A stretch of 64,000 nucleotides of DNA from contig CP137673.1 in NCBI GenBank assembly GCA_037976565.1, forward strand, positions 354,354-418,353, read 5' to 3'. The position numbers and the translations under genes are program-made. Source of the stretch: Mesocentrotus franciscanus. Taxonomy: Eukaryota; Echinodermata; Echinoidea; Camarodonta; Strongylocentrotidae. This document shows positions 24,091 to 36,787 of this stretch, in pieces. Within the stretch, counting starts at the first letter, position 1. Each line of letters opens with the position of its first letter. The notes below the pieces were generated by a model, which searched no databases, was not told where the DNA came from, and saw only the letters and a list, made by a program, of their open reading frames with translations.

Positions 24091-25269
24091 TACCCATATT
24101 TTTTTCTTCAATTTTAGTGGTGGTTACATGACATATATGGAACTCTTGCCATAATTTCAATGGCCTTGCAGGGTTCATCTTCTGAAACTTGCAAAGGTTA
24201 CAAAGATGTATTTACAACTTTAGATGTATTATAGAATCAGAACATGATTTCAATGGGATGTATTGGAATTGCCGGAGGTGATTTTTTTTTCAACTGTTGC
24301 AATGGTGTTAAAAGCAAATTAGCATCTTGTGAATGGTGTAGACTTTATTTAGTGACATTCCACTTGCAATTTCTTTTTTTAAGGCTACAAACATTACTGT
24401 TATGATAATTGTAGATCTATCACATAAAGATGACAAGTGACATTTGAAATAAGATTTGTCTTCCTACATAATTATTCATAAAATGTCTCAAATTCATTTG
24501 CTTTGTGTTTCTGCTACCTGTATACATGGTCTTTCTCTTGCTCCCCCATTACTCTGTAAGCAAAGACCCAATATTTAACACTTCATTACAAAAATATATT
24601 GTGTCTTGAGTGAAGCCTAAACTGGTTCCTACTGCTTAGCCTTGGCTGCATTGTCCTTATTCTTCTAGCTCAGATCCTCTCTTCCACACTTCATTTTATT
24701 ATCGTAATTTGTTCTTATATCTTTTGGGTTAGATTTCTCTAATCTATGTGATTCATGCATTATGTTGGTGACTGAAGAAAGCAATTTTTAAATTTTCAAC
24801 TAAAAAGATCTTAGCATACATGTATGTCAAAGGGCTGGCTCAAAGAATAGGAGGTAGAAAAATGGAAGGGGGTGTGGGGGAAATTGGACTCAAACTCATG
24901 AGATTTCACAAGAGGGCTTTATGAAAGCAGGTCGTATAATATCCAATAAATAAATATAGTTGTACTTTGAATCATCTTCACATGGTATTAAAGTAAATGT
25001 TAACAAAAAAACATTATTCATGTACCTGTTACTGCTACTTGGAGGTAACCCTCATTGCTGAGAAATAAGCCTTGAAGTACTGTTTGGTTGAAGGGAAATT
25101 CCATTTCAGCTGTATAATACCGCAAATGTCTGTCCTTTTGCTCCAAAGAAGACTGTAGTTTGGGTAAGAGCAATAGTTACAATTAAGTATACACATGTAA
25201 AGTTGTATTTATACAGAAATAGCAAACTGACATAATAACAATACTGCAACTTCCTGCGATCAAAAAGGG

Positions 25270-25395
25270 GAAGAGAGAGGCAGCTAGAGTGAATGAGAGA
25301 AAGAAAGGGAAAAAGAAAGGGGGAAAAAGAAAGGGAAAAAGAAAGGGGAAAAAGAGGGGAAAAAGAGGGAGAAAAGGTAGAAAGAGAGAGACAAT
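25270..25395 (+). repeat. Purine-rich (GGGAAAAAGAAA)n microsatellite, long allele
   Basis: Repeated GGGAAAAAGAAA-type units; counterpart of the shorter tract at 4188-4268. Confidence 0.85.
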
Positions 25396-27159
25396 ATAAT
25401 TGAATCAGGAGCTGCCAAGAGGGAGTCTAAAAATTGCAACAAGATTTCGATTGGCAACGTCTTGATAATTGTTCTACAATTCTCAATGAAATTTGGTATG
25501 TAATGTTTTAGTGGTATCCTCTAATATCTCTGTAAATTTCACAAAGATCCAAGCTATTATAATTACAAAGTAATGATCATGTTTGTATTAATATGAAGCA
25601 CTTTTCAAATGTTACAAATTTACACTTCACAATCATTAAGGTATTAATGTCTTATATCTTTTTTAAGAAATAAAGGCCATATTTAAAATAAAAATAATGT
25701 GTGGAGAAACCTAAAGGGCATGTTACAGCAATTTTCATACATGTACATGTACATGTAGACCTGCTGAAATGGATCATATAAAATCATTGGTAGTTGTTGC
25801 TTAACTTAAAATAAAGATTTGAAGAGCTTCATAAGTATGTAAAGTTTCTTTTAAATCAATTATGGTTTTGTTTACAAGAAATAAAAGAGTGACTTAAATT
25901 GAAAGTTGTTTGCGAAATGTAGAAGCCACAGTATTTTCGTGCACTGATGCCATCCAACATGCTATCTTTGTAACATTTTAAATGTGATACGTCTAGCAAA
26001 AACAATCCTAACTTAAGTTTGTATGGTAGTATTGATCCTTGTACAATTCACAAATGGTATTAAGAAGATACTATGACAGCACTGCCAACAAAATGAAAGG
26101 ATGAGTACCGTTTAAAATGTATCCAATCAAAATATTATTGCATATTCTTTTAGACACCCTGTAGAAACAGAAAAATCCTAAGATTTTAGTGCAAGTTATG
26201 ATTATTATTTCATTTGGCATTGCAACTATAGAAACTATAAAATACTGATATGGACAGTCAGATTTTCTGCAAATTTAGTCTCAACGTTACTATTCAGTGC
26301 ATATAATACAAAAGTGTACCAGTTCCCAACTTTGGTAACTTCTAATTATAAAGTAATATCATACAGTATGTACACTTGTTTTTGATGCGCACTGTAGAGC
26401 TTACAAGTTGCAATCCACAGCAGTCATTGATTTTGCACAGAGGGATGGGGAAAAGAAATTACCAAACCTAACCCTCTCTTAAAGACTAAAACCATCTAGA
26501 CTGCTAAAACCAAGGAATGGCTCTACAGGTGTACATAAAAATACACTGTATACAGTGTATACCAAACCGAATGGAAATCATACCAGAGTTGTAGAATACA
26601 TTTTTATATGGACTGATGTGCATAAGAATAACTTTGACATAGACACACACAAACAAAAATCCAATAACTTTTTAAAGGAAGACTGGCCAACTATTAATGC
26701 TAGTGTAGGAGATTCCATATAGGCATAATGGGACATCTTAAGAGTGGAAATGGGATCAAAATAGACAAAAGATTTATTCAAAGGAGAAAAATTATGCAAT
26801 GAATATCTTTGTACAGGAAATAAATAAAATATATCAACAAAAAACAAAACAACAACAACAAACAAACAAAAAGAAAGGGAAATCATCTAATTATTGTTGG
26901 AGAAAACATGATCTTTTATGCAAATTATGCTTCAGTTTCCTTTATTTGTATGAAAATTCAGACAAATTGCAAAATATTTTGGTAATGGGAAGATAACTGA
27001 CCATGGTTAGTTAAATCTTGGGTAATCAATATCATTATCTACATGTATATAAGGCTTCCAAGTGGTACAATAAATCAGTGTATTCAATATCTTTAGTGCA
27101 GTACCCTGATGACTGACCAATATATTTTTGTATTGCTCAGTCATTCGGGAACTTCAATT

Positions 27160-27186
27160 TTCGATATCGATATCGATATCGATATC
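27160..27186. repeat. (GATATC)n self-complementary microsatellite followed by (CA)n
   Basis: About four units of a perfectly palindromic hexamer, so each strand can pair with itself. Confidence 0.9.
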
Positions 27187-27289
27187 ACACACACAAAAAA
27201 GCCATATTTACTGAGGTAAGTCAAATTTTGTTATTTCGCTAGTCAGCCTGATATAGATAATAATAATAATATAATATGACTTTGTTTTC

Positions 27290-27396
27290 GTGTGATACAA
27301 GAATATATTGCTCTCGCTATGACAATATTGGACTCGTCTCCGACTCATTCAATATTGTCAGAGCTCGAGCAATATACATGTATTCTTGTATCACAC
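27290..27396. repeat. Imperfect hairpin with about 45-bp arms
   Basis: GTGTGATACAAGAAT (27290-27304) pairs with ATTCTTGTATCACAC (27382-27396); further in, TATTGCTC...GACAATATTG pairs with CAATATTGTC...GAGCAATA. A 4-5 base insertion (CATG) unbalances the arms. Likely a small fold-back element. Confidence 0.8.
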
Positions 27397-29838
27397 TCAA
27401 AGCCATCCAATATTTTATAAGTATACAATGGTTTGGATCCTCAGAGAAACGTGTATTATAAATCAAATCATATTCATTATTTTAGCTATACCTACTCTAT
27501 GGAACCTAATTGAAATTGAATGGAAAAGCTGTATTTTCCACTCAATAATATGACTCTTCTGAAAATATGTGCACATGTAATGTACATGTATGGTCTTATT
27601 ATATTAAAGATATACATGTATGTAATAAATATTTTTTTTAAAGGCATAAGAATAAGGAGAGGGAGAAAGTGCAACATGGATGCTTCACATTATACCATTG
27701 CTCATTATGAAAACATTAACAAACATACTAGAAAATATTTTTTTTTAAACATGATTTGTCACAAAGTTTGTAAAACAAAAGCTGTTCAGTTTTCTATTAG
27801 AGGGATCATGTCAGATGGATATTAAAAAAAAGGGTGACGATGTTAATGCAGAGGTGATAGAGAAGGGCAGATTAGGTAATACAAAAGGAAGACACTTTAA
27901 TAGTAAAAAAACATGTAGTACATGTACGTAATGGGACTTTTGGGTCCTCTTAATACAGTGTACATGAAAAGCTTGAAAAAGTCAAAGAAACTGTGCGGCA
28001 AATTTGATTTCTAGACCATTCAAGATGCATTTGACTGAAATAAGTCCAGTTCTACCAAAAATTACTATCATGATAGCAGAAGTGGATCAATAACTGCTTT
28101 TCAAACAACATAAGTCATAACTTTCATATACTACTGTTACAGATTTTCCAAAGAGATTTTATACACATGTTAAGGGTGGTCCACAAACAAATATACATGT
28201 ATAAACATTTCAAATTGAAATGTGGAGGAAGTATGAACTTGTACTTGCAAAGCACAAATTTCCTTGCAGCTGGGCTACAGGGCTTGCTTAAAGGTAATGC
28301 AAAGTTTTGGAAATTTTGAAATTGGATGGATAGTTATTCTTTAAATTTTTAATATATTTGGATGCCCCTGTGGATGTATTAGAAGCACTAAAAAATTTAG
28401 CCCCTAAAACACTTCAGCTTTTGAGCAAATTGAATAATCAAAATTTACCGGTGCTCCTGGTAAATTTCAAATATTTCAAATAGCGCCAAGGCCATTCCAT
28501 GGTAGCTACGACCATGAAAATCTCAGAATATGCAGTTCCGATATATAATTTCCAAATGGGAATAGCAAATCGGTCGATTACAGTCAAGAAACATTGTTTT
28601 AAAGCTAAAGTAATATCAGTCTTGAGATCACTTTAGACTCGATTTCAACTGCGACAACGATCATTGAATATTGTAAAATCGCATTTGCTTCCAATATGTT
28701 CATTCGAACCAAATTCATGACCCCATACCAAAACTTTGTAATGTTCCTACATTTACATGTAGATGTATTCTAGTGCGATATGTGCCATCTATTGAAGCAT
28801 TTTCTAACATGTTCTAACATCTCATAAATAATTCTTGGTTGAGAAGGACTATTAACTTAATGCTGATTTTCATACTGATACAATCAAAATTCAAACCTAT
28901 CGTTATGACATGGTTACACCCCTTTTTGATCACCTTTATGCTTTAATATACATGCTCTTTCTCGATGAACCCGATGACTGAATCTAACACTCTGATCAAT
29001 TTGTTGGGTGAAGAAACTTGTTGGTTGGATGAATATCTTTGACAGTTCAATTTAATCATTCTGAACCTTGCAATTTTTCCTTCTACAGTAGATTTATCAC
29101 CAAAGTCATTTACATTTCATTTATTTACTGAAAAATAATTGCAGTCACTTTGGCAATCAATTAATCACTCTTTCCAGTTTATTATCTCATACATGTACAG
29201 TATGATCTCCTTTCTCTCTCTTTATTTCTCTCTCTCTCTCTCTCTCTCTTTGCAGCTGCAAGTTCCAGGTACTGTTTTGTTTTAAGTTTGTGCAACGTTA
29301 AGCAACTGACAGGAACACAGGTACATGGGTGTCATTGGAAATAGGGTAAAAGGAGGGTACTTTTGACAGACTTTGTTTCAAATTGGCATCACAAATATCT
29401 AGCTACAGATACGGGGTAATAAAGTGTACATTTGTACATGTAGCTGCACAATCTAGAGTCTGTTTATCATGCATTTTATAGAATGATACGGGATAGTAAA
29501 TTTGGAGCAAAATACTATAGAACATAAATCGGTTATACAAATATTAAAACTTGGGATGAAAAATAGGAAATCCAAAATGAATGACTTTTCATTGATGATG
29601 AAAATCACATCATTTTATGTATTAGGTTATTTCATTGTGATGACAAGTTGGTAATTAGAATTCAAAACGTACCCAGTAGAATGAAAGGAAATGAATGCCA
29701 ATTAAAGTCTCGTATATATAGTTTGAGAAATAATTTGTTGTGATATTAGCTGCTTTAACAGCAGATATAATGGTTAAACGCATCTACTAATAGCTAAAAA
29801 AACATACATTAAAATGCACATTTTTACCACACTTTGAC

Positions 29839-30216
29839 TTAAAGATAAAGACCAGTTCTGGTCATGCGATTGCATTGTGAAAGAAACGTTGTGGAATCTC
29901 TAGTGGAATCGATCAGAAAAGTTTGATCATCTAGCATATAAGTATTGGTGTGTACTGCAAGGTTATGGAATCATCAAAATGATAAGAAATTTGGCCCAGT
30001 CTTGGTAAAGTTACAAGCACTGTACGCAGAAAGATGTATATGAGGATTTGATGCGACACGTATTTCTATTTGGTCCAAATAGATATAATAATTTACAAAT
30101 ATATCAATTAGTAGGGTTTCCGCAAAATTTGTATCATCACGTATTAGTAAAACATATTCTTTCACATGATTGGAAAATGTCCATTTCATTTTTTGAAAAA
30201 TGGTCTATACCTTTAA
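29839..30216. mobile_element. TTAA MITE family A, copy 1
   Basis: The 370-bp element from AGATAAAGACCAGTT (29843) to AAATGGTCTATACCT (30212), which are imperfect inverted repeats, is flanked by TTAA on both sides (29839-29842 and 30213-30216). It is clearly homologous over its length to 34911-35313. No coding capacity. TTAA duplication suggests piggyBac mobilisation. Confidence 0.8.
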
Positions 30217-30245
30217 ATTGACTTGCCTTGTCCCAAACTTCAAAA

Positions 30246-30276
30246 TCCCTCCCTCTCTCTCTCTCTCTCTCTCTCC
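30246..30276 (+). repeat. (CT)n microsatellite
   Basis: CCCTCCCTCTCTCTCT-type run. Confidence 0.9.
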
Positions 30277-31730
30277 CTTTATCTATCTTGGCTAGGGTGT
30301 AGAACTTTGCTTGAGGCTGTTCTATCACCATATTACTATTCTTTAAATCCCTCCAGATGATTTCCAGGTAAATTTGTAAGGGTTTCACAGCTTTCACCAT
30401 CCCACCTCCAACTTCACTTAAAGAAAGTTTAGTAGTCGAAAATTTGAAAGAAATAGTATTCACATTATTTGAATAGTTCGCAACTGGTCACAAAATACAG
30501 ATTACTAGGTCAGTAGCATGATCAGAGACTTGATGCAGTGCTCTTCATACATTTGAACAAAAAATTACATGCACAATAAATACAAACATATAAAACCTAT
30601 CTTGGACTTGCATTTAAACCATAACATTTTGTAAACCCTTGTCTAAAAATGAAGAGCAAGTCCTTATATTTCCAAATTAGTTATTGATTGCCTGATGTCA
30701 CAAACCTTTATGACCAAGAGCATTCTCTTTAGGGCACCTACATGTAATGCCACCTTTAGCATCAGCAAAATTATTAACACTTCCACAGCTGCAATAGTGC
30801 ATACAAAGAAATTGTCAAGACGAATCTACATGTGCACTAGGGTCTTTATAACTATTTATTTATTATCTTGTGAATGGGAAATAAATGGGATGGGCCAAAA
30901 TCTGCCCAGATAGAAAGCTTGTGGCATGTACACATGTGCATATGTCATGCAGGACTTTACATTTGTCTATTCTTCTGTTTTATTATATGTATTTCTTCTT
31001 TTATTGAGATAACCTTATGCTAGTCTTTTTATTTCCTTCTATCCTCTCCTTTTCCTCTCATTAATTTTTTCCCCCTATCTTGTCTGTTTTTGCAATTATC
31101 CATTCATTTCCTCTTTCTGCCTTTTTATGTTATTCATTTTTATTGTCTAGATCTTTTTTCTTCTTTTTTCTGTCCTTGGTTTATGTTCTCTTATTTTATT
31201 CTTTTTTTTATCCTTCTCTTATCTTCTATTCATATACTGTTTTGTTGTTGTAATTCTTCTTTCACTTTCTCCTATTTCTGTTTACATATGACTTTTCACT
31301 CAGTTTTTTCTTCTTTCATGGGTTCTTCTCTCTTTCCTGTGTGTGCCTTTATTTTTCTCATTTGTATCTAAATATGTTTTCTCTGTTCTTCTTCCTTCTC
31401 TCATTTTCTCTTTTCATACCTTTTTCGTATGTATTTTTTTCTTAAATGCTATCATCCTCCTTGTTTACAATGAAGTATGTATATCTTTATTTTCTCATTC
31501 ATATCACCTCATGACTGCGAACGGTGGTCATGTTTTACATAAAAATATAAGAAAACAAAAATGTAATAAACTCACTCACAGTTGCCTACAAATACCTTCC
31601 ATTGTTTATAAAGAATAAGCAACCAAAGAACAGGAAATCATTAATAATTGGGGCTGTGTCAATTTTTATGGTGGCCTACCTCTTCGTTGAAGCGGTAAAA
31701 ACACCAGAAAAATCTCACAAATTACAAAAT
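30277..31730. other. No recognised gene; pyrimidine-rich from about 30965 to 31445
   Basis: The plus strand of 30965-31445 is strongly T/C rich (TTTTCTTC words). Phe/Leu/Ser-rich frames in it (for example 31090-31371) look like membrane protein only because of composition. Confidence 0.6.
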
Positions 31731-31898
31731 AAAAATCCTTTTCATGATTTAGGATCTTATTTCCATACAATTCCATAACTTGGATCTATGTCACATTATT
31801 AAATCAAGTGAAATAAAAATCCTTTTCATGATTTAGGATCTTATTTCCATACAATTCCATAACTTGGATCTATGTCACATTATTAAATCAAGTGAAAT
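31731..31898 (+). repeat. Exact 84-bp tandem duplication
   Basis: The 84 bases starting AAAAATCCTTTTCATGATTT occur twice, head to tail, with no difference that I can see. It is either a very recent event or an assembly stutter. Confidence 0.95.
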
Positions 31899-32166
31899 TT
31901 TGAGGCTGTTTTGGGGCTGGTGATTTAGTTCCCTTGTCAAAACTCACACACAAATTTGAGAATACTCACAGCAGTTCTTGGATCTTGGATTCATTTCATC
32001 CTAAATACTCTGAAGAAGAGTTTTGACTGGAGGTGTACTCCAACATTGCTTTACAAAATGTACCTGTTGAAGAGGCTTCAATATGTCTTGTGTACTAGTA
32101 TTAATAGCAGGGATTGACCATTCATAGATAAACAGAGCCCCTGAATTGGGTTTTAAAAAATACACT

Positions 32167-32736
32167 CTAAGAGAAACAGAATGACAAAAGTTTGAAATAA
32201 ATCAGACCAATAATAAGAGATTAAGAGAGTTATGAATGTATGAAATATGAGATCACTAAATAAATGTGAATCTCAAATTGGCAATTTGGTACATACATGT
32301 AGATTGTGATGTAGACATGGATAACTCTCCTGTTTGTTGTATACAAAAATTAATCCTAAGTGCCTTCTTCCTTGTGGACATTTTTGTTGTTGTGGATATC
32401 AGTTTATTTGTAGGTCCTCTAAAGATATTAAAGAACCTTCCGAGTCAAATGTTGTTGTTTTTTTATTGAAATTTTAGTCATTCTGTGTGTTGGAACAAAT
32501 GGAAAAGTTGTCCGCCACTACATCCTAGAGATGTTACTGATTCAGCCAATTTGAAGAGCCCATGCCTACAGGTACATGTTTTAATGATTACAAATTTACA
32601 ACTTCAAAAATGTGTAACTTTGTCACTTTTAGTCTGATTTAAATTTAATTCAAATTTTCCCCAGTCTGCTTCTAAGATTTTCTGCCTTCTACTGGTAGTT
32701 TGCTAATACTAGAGAATAGGGTGGATTTCCCTTTAA
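32167..32736. mobile_element. TTAA MITE family B, copy 1 (left end worn)
   Basis: Shares GAAACAGAATGACAAAAGTT, CTCAAATTGGCAATTTGGTA, GGATAACTCTCCTGTTTGTT and GTGTTGGAACAAATGGAAAA-type words in order with 33197-34355 and 41213-41810. The right end GGGTGGATTTCCCT is followed by TTAA (32733-32736). The left inverted repeat is not clear. Confidence 0.75.
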
Positions 32737-33196
32737 CTTTAGGTATATTAAATCTTGCTTTGATTAGGGAGATTATGGTGTCTGTTTTTCACTAATGCAG
32801 CAGTGAATTCACGCCACAGTCCCACATGCCACTTCCCGTCTGGCCGCCGCCTCCTTTTTTTTACTTAAAAAAAAAAAAGCTGAGATATACAGTAAGTATT
32901 TTTAGCTTCTAAAATGATACAAATCATTTGTTTTGTCATACATTGCATCAGTATACTCAAATAGCACAATATCTGTGAATAAATTTACCTCGACCAGCTA
33001 TATTTAGCATGGCGGCCATCTTGGGAAAAAATAGGCCTACCCCAAAAAATAAAAATAGTAAATAGTAATGCCCTGCCTCCTCCATTAAAAAAAAAAATCC
33101 AGACGAAAAAACACATAATTTGGGTTATTTGGCATAACATGTGCATTTGGAAGAAAGCCCCCCAAAAAAAAAACACAACAACAACAACAAACAAAC
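32737..33196. other. Short stretch without recognised gene
   Basis: Contains A-rich runs (32869, 33150). Nothing else recognised. Confidence 0.4.
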
Positions 33197-34355
33197 AAAG
33201 AATAACTAAACAGAATGGCAAAAGTTTGAAATAAATAAGACCACTAATATTAAAGAGAGTCATGAATTTATGAAAAGTAAGATCACTGAAGAAATGTGAA
33301 TCTCAAATTGGCAATTTGGTACATGGATTGTGAATGTGATTTACACATGGATAACTATCCTGTTTGTTGTTTACACAAATTACTCCCAAGTGCCCTCTTC
33401 CTTGTGGACATGTTTTTGTAGTTGATTAGCAGTTTATTTATTCATGTACATACATCGTAAATCTCCTTGAAAAGACCTCCACGTCATATAGCATGCAGAA
33501 TTGCAGATCAGTGCAGAAAAGACCCGGTTGATGACAAATAACACCAATGGCACCGACATTACCATAAATAACAAGAAACTGCAGGAGACAGTCCGTAGCT
33601 TTAAATATTTGGGAGCTATAGTATCAGATGAGGGATCCAAGCTCGAAGTACTCTCCAGGATAGCCCAGACCACAGCTGCAGTGACCAAACTAAAAGTCAT
33701 TTGGACCGGAAAAAACATCGCCATCAGCTCCAAGATCAGACTGATGCGCTCCCTGGTCATATCCATATTTTTGTATGCATGTGTAACATGGACCATAATA
33801 GCAGACATTGGAAGAAGGATACCGGCGCTGGAGATGAGATGTTTCCGCAAACTCCTTGTTATCTCGTATAGAGATCACATAACCAATGAGGTGGTGAAAA
33901 CCAGAATTGAAAACGCCATCGGGCCGTATGAAGACCTCCTGACTTCAGTACAAAGACGCAAACTTAACTGGTACGGGCACGTCACACGATCATCTGGACT
34001 GGCCAAGACTATCCTACAGGGAGCAGTACAAGGAGGGAGATGAAGAGGCAGAGGAAACGATGAGAAGACAACATCAAAGAATGGAGAACATCATACGGCG
34101 GAAAGCTGAGAACCGCGAGGAGTGGAGGAAGCTGGTTGTAAAATCTACAGTGGTGCCCCAACGGTCAGCCAGACTACGGGACAGATGAGATGAGATGAGA
34201 TACATCATCTAAAGATAAAGAACCTCCTGAGTCATATGTGGTTTTTGGGGGGTGTTTTTTTAATAATTTTAATCATTCTGTGTTGGAACAAAGGGACATT
34301 AGTTTACTGATTCAGCCAATTTGACGAGCCCATACCTACATGTACATGTACAGTA
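33197..34355. mobile_element. TTAA MITE family B, copy 2, split by a LINE insertion
   Basis: The left part (33197-33449) matches 32185-32415, and the right part (34207-34355) resumes the same homology at AAAGATAAAGAACC...GAGTCA...TTCTGTG..TTGGAACAAA. The 743-bp interruption is the RTE-like LINE. This dates the LINE insertion as later than the MITE. Confidence 0.8.
33450..34206 (+). mobile_element. RTE-like LINE, 5'-truncated, with ATACATC target duplication
   Basis: The insertion is bounded by ATACATC at 33450-33456 and 34200-34206. The plus-strand frame 33501-34043 encodes the C-terminal part of a reverse transcriptase protein with SFKYLGAIVSDEGSKLE, SKIRLMRSLVISIFLYAC, RDHITNEVV and KLNWYGHVTRSSGLAKTI. 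An extra 8 bases near 33493-33505 break the upstream frame (LLEKTSTSYSM), and TGA at 34041-34043 truncates it. A third frame carries the natural end EEWRKLVVKSTVVPQRSARL and a stop at about 34186. A (GATGA)n tail follows. It is dead and lacks the polymerase active site and endonuclease. Confidence 0.85.
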
Positions 34356-34910
34356 TACCAGCGAGTTATTTACAGATGCTTGCGATAGACGAGTTGGCGA
34401 TCCGTAAGAACTCGAAAGAAAAATCTGTGTATGTGAAGGGGGTATTATATCAATTTTCACTCTTGATAGGGTATACGGGTGTCAATTACGTGATTCAGTA
34501 ACATTGCCTCAGATTCTGAAACAAAATCCTGGATTTAGCTCATGCTGCAATCATAATTATATATCTTTAGGTCAGTCAGGAATCCCATGACTTTATAAGC
34601 CGATTGCCTAGCTGTCTGATTATCAAGATATATTTATGATTGGAAATCGAAATTTCATTTATTGTTTTCCTAACGGTCTTTTTTTATTACATACAGGTGT
34701 ACAGTGTACACTACAGTCTATTGGGGACAATGAGTATGGTAAAAAATGGTCACTCAAACTAAAAGATTTTTACTTTTTTGACGCACTTCATGATCATTTT
34801 GAAGCGCAATTTTTTTAGGGCTTCAATATTACACTATATCACAAACACTGATAACAGGTAGGGCCGTGCATCTCAGATTTAACATTGTTAAATGATGCCT
34901 TTAAAGATAA
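34356..34910. other. Short stretch without recognised gene
   Basis: Nothing recognised apart from an ACATGTAC cluster at 34340-34350. Confidence 0.4.
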
Positions 34911-35313
34911 AGACCAGTTCTCGTCATGCGATTGCATTGTGAAAGAAATGTTGTGGAATCGATCAGAAAAGGTTGATCATCTACATGTAGCATTCATGTA
35001 TAAGTATTGGTGTGTACTGCAAGGTTCTGGAATCATCAAAATGATAAGAAATTTGGCCCAGTCTCGGTAAAGTTACAAGCACTGTACACAGAAAGATGTA
35101 TATGGGACTACGCGACACGTGCGCGACACGCGCGATATCTATCTGGTCCAAATAGATATAATAATTTACCAAATATATCAATTAGCCGGTTTCCCGGCAA
35201 AATTTGTATCATCACGTATTAGTTAAAACATATTCTTTTACATTATTGGTAATGAGAGCTGCCATTAAATTTTTTGAGAGGGGGGCGTTTCCAAAACTGG
35301 TCTATATCTTTAT
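34911..35313. mobile_element. TTAA MITE family A, copy 2
   Basis: Homologous along its length to 29839-30216. The left TTAA (34911-34914) is intact; the right one reads TTAT (35310-35313). Ends AGATAAAGACCAGTT and AAACTGGTCTATATCT are inverted repeats. It has gained GCGCGACACG-type sequence near 35115 compared with copy 1. Confidence 0.8.
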
Positions 35314-36548
35314 GGCTAAGTGATATCAATGTCATATACCTGCGTCCTAGCGGCTACCATAAGCTGAGGATGCATGATGACACACAGTGTACGTGTGAAA
35401 AGTTCATGCACATGGATCATGGCGAGATTATAGATACAGGGTGTATTAAGAAATTTGATTTGGACGTCATATGCTACCTTACATAAAGTCCACGCCTAAA
35501 ATGCAATCATTAGCGTCACGGTTTTTGATATTTTCTATCGTATCCCAACCAGGCCTGCAGGGCAGAACCACTCCAGCAAAGCATAGAGTCAATGCTAATG
35601 CGTACTGACCTCTAGCCCTGTACTACGTGCTGATAGGCAGCAATTACACACAATAATACACACATTGCACACAATTGCACACTAATGCACACAATGAATA
35701 CAATGTGGCTGATCGGCAAGTTTGACATGACAGTAGACTCGCGATTTGAATTTTTAAATTATTCTTTCTAAATTCTAACATCGATACAAGTAAGTTGAAA
35801 ATTGTATTTTACTGCCATTTTATATAATAGAGTCTATTTGGGTGTCATCAATTGTCACTAAATTTAGTACCGATTTTGAGTGAAATGAGTTGAGTTTTAT
35901 ATAGCGGTGTTAGAAATGTTGAGAATTAATAGAACAATTTTTGATACTCAGCCAGGATAGGATAGTAATGCTGATATGTGTGGGCAAAACCAGGGACAGG
36001 GTTCGTGATGTCTACCATAGGCATCGGGACATCTCTGCCGGGCCCGGGCCGGCGCACCTGGTACTACTACTACTAGTACTAGTGGTAGGGCTATCATTTC
36101 CATTTGAAATGCGTAGCAAGTTAGATTTATAAAAGAAAGGATTAAAGACGGTGATACTGTGGAACCTACCTTAATCAGACGGCTGAGCACATAATAGAGA
36201 CCTAGAATATATCGATGTCGGGATGCTACTGTGGTCTAGTTGTTTCAGTACGTCGGGCAACAGTGTTCGTGAACGAGAAGCGAAGAGAGATAGCTGAACG
36301 ATGCGATGGATAGTTCACTCGAGAGCTGAGAGCCCGGGCTAGTTCCCGGGGCAAAGCGGCCGGTCAGATCCGAGCTTCCAGCGTGGATGCGCCCGTTTCA
36401 GAGCGAGTGCCAGTTTCTCGAAACTGTCATAAGTCTAAGTTCGTGGACATTGTATAGATACACGTGTTAATTCTATAACACACGTTCCAATACGATGACT
36501 AAAAAGTCAGCCTTAATGACGGTTTCGAGAAACCACCCCATGTGTTCG
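35314..36548. other. Stretch with CpG-richer DNA, no certain gene
   Basis: 35572-35650 is a dispersed segment related to 63033-63175. From 36220 to 36500 the sequence is richer in G, C and CpG than its surroundings and holds TTCTCGAA (36412) and TTCGAGAA (36522), both of TTCnnGAA form. It could be a promoter or a repeat; no reading frame starts there that I can support. Confidence 0.35.
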
Positions 36549-36787
36549 GTGTCGGGGTCGGATCCAGTGGATGCCTGGGAGGCGCACGCCCCCTTTTTGT
36601 CTTCCGAAAAAAAAAGATATTCCCATACTATTCTGTTTACGAATTCAAATATGCCTCAGAATCTACCAAAAGACTAAGATTTCCCGGGGCCCGCATCCAC
36701 GTAAAGGCTTCGTGCTCGCAATTTCGTACATTTCAAGCTCCCTAGTCTCATCCCCCCCCCCCTTGTAAAATCTTTGATCTGCCCCTG
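36549..36787. mobile_element. hAT-like MITE (CGGATCCAG family), degenerate
   Basis: The left end has GGGGTCGGATCCAGTGG followed by CACGCCCCCTTTTTG; the right end has CCCCCTTGTAAAATC and GATCTGCCCCTG. This matches the plan of the elements at 60121 and 60409. Possible flanking duplication TGTGTTCG / TGTGTATG is imperfect. Confidence 0.6.

Larger units (their letters stand above)
21061..25520. repeat. Long duplicated block, copy 2
   Basis: Same content and order as 1-4381, about 80 bases longer because of small indels and a longer purine tract (25270-25395). It starts here only because the window starts copy 1 at the matching base; the true left boundary is not visible. After 25520 it continues into sequence that copy 1 lacks because of the gap. 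Confidence 0.95.
25521..29838. other. AT-rich stretch without recognised gene
   Basis: No convincing gene. It holds the palindromic GATATC repeat and the hairpin listed separately, ACATGTAC clusters (25737, 27590) and a (CT)n run at 29219-29252. The last ends in TTTGCAG and is followed after 13 bases by CAG-GTACTG, which looks like a splice acceptor and donor around a tiny exon but is probably chance. Confidence 0.5.

Noticed and set aside
29219..29280. Possible 13-base microexon between TTTGCAG and CAG-GTACTG
   Set aside because: The acceptor is the end of a (CT)n microsatellite and nothing else supports an exon.
31090..31618. Apparent multi-span membrane protein on the plus strand
   Set aside because: The DNA is a polypyrimidine tract, which automatically encodes Phe, Leu and Ser; no splice or start context.
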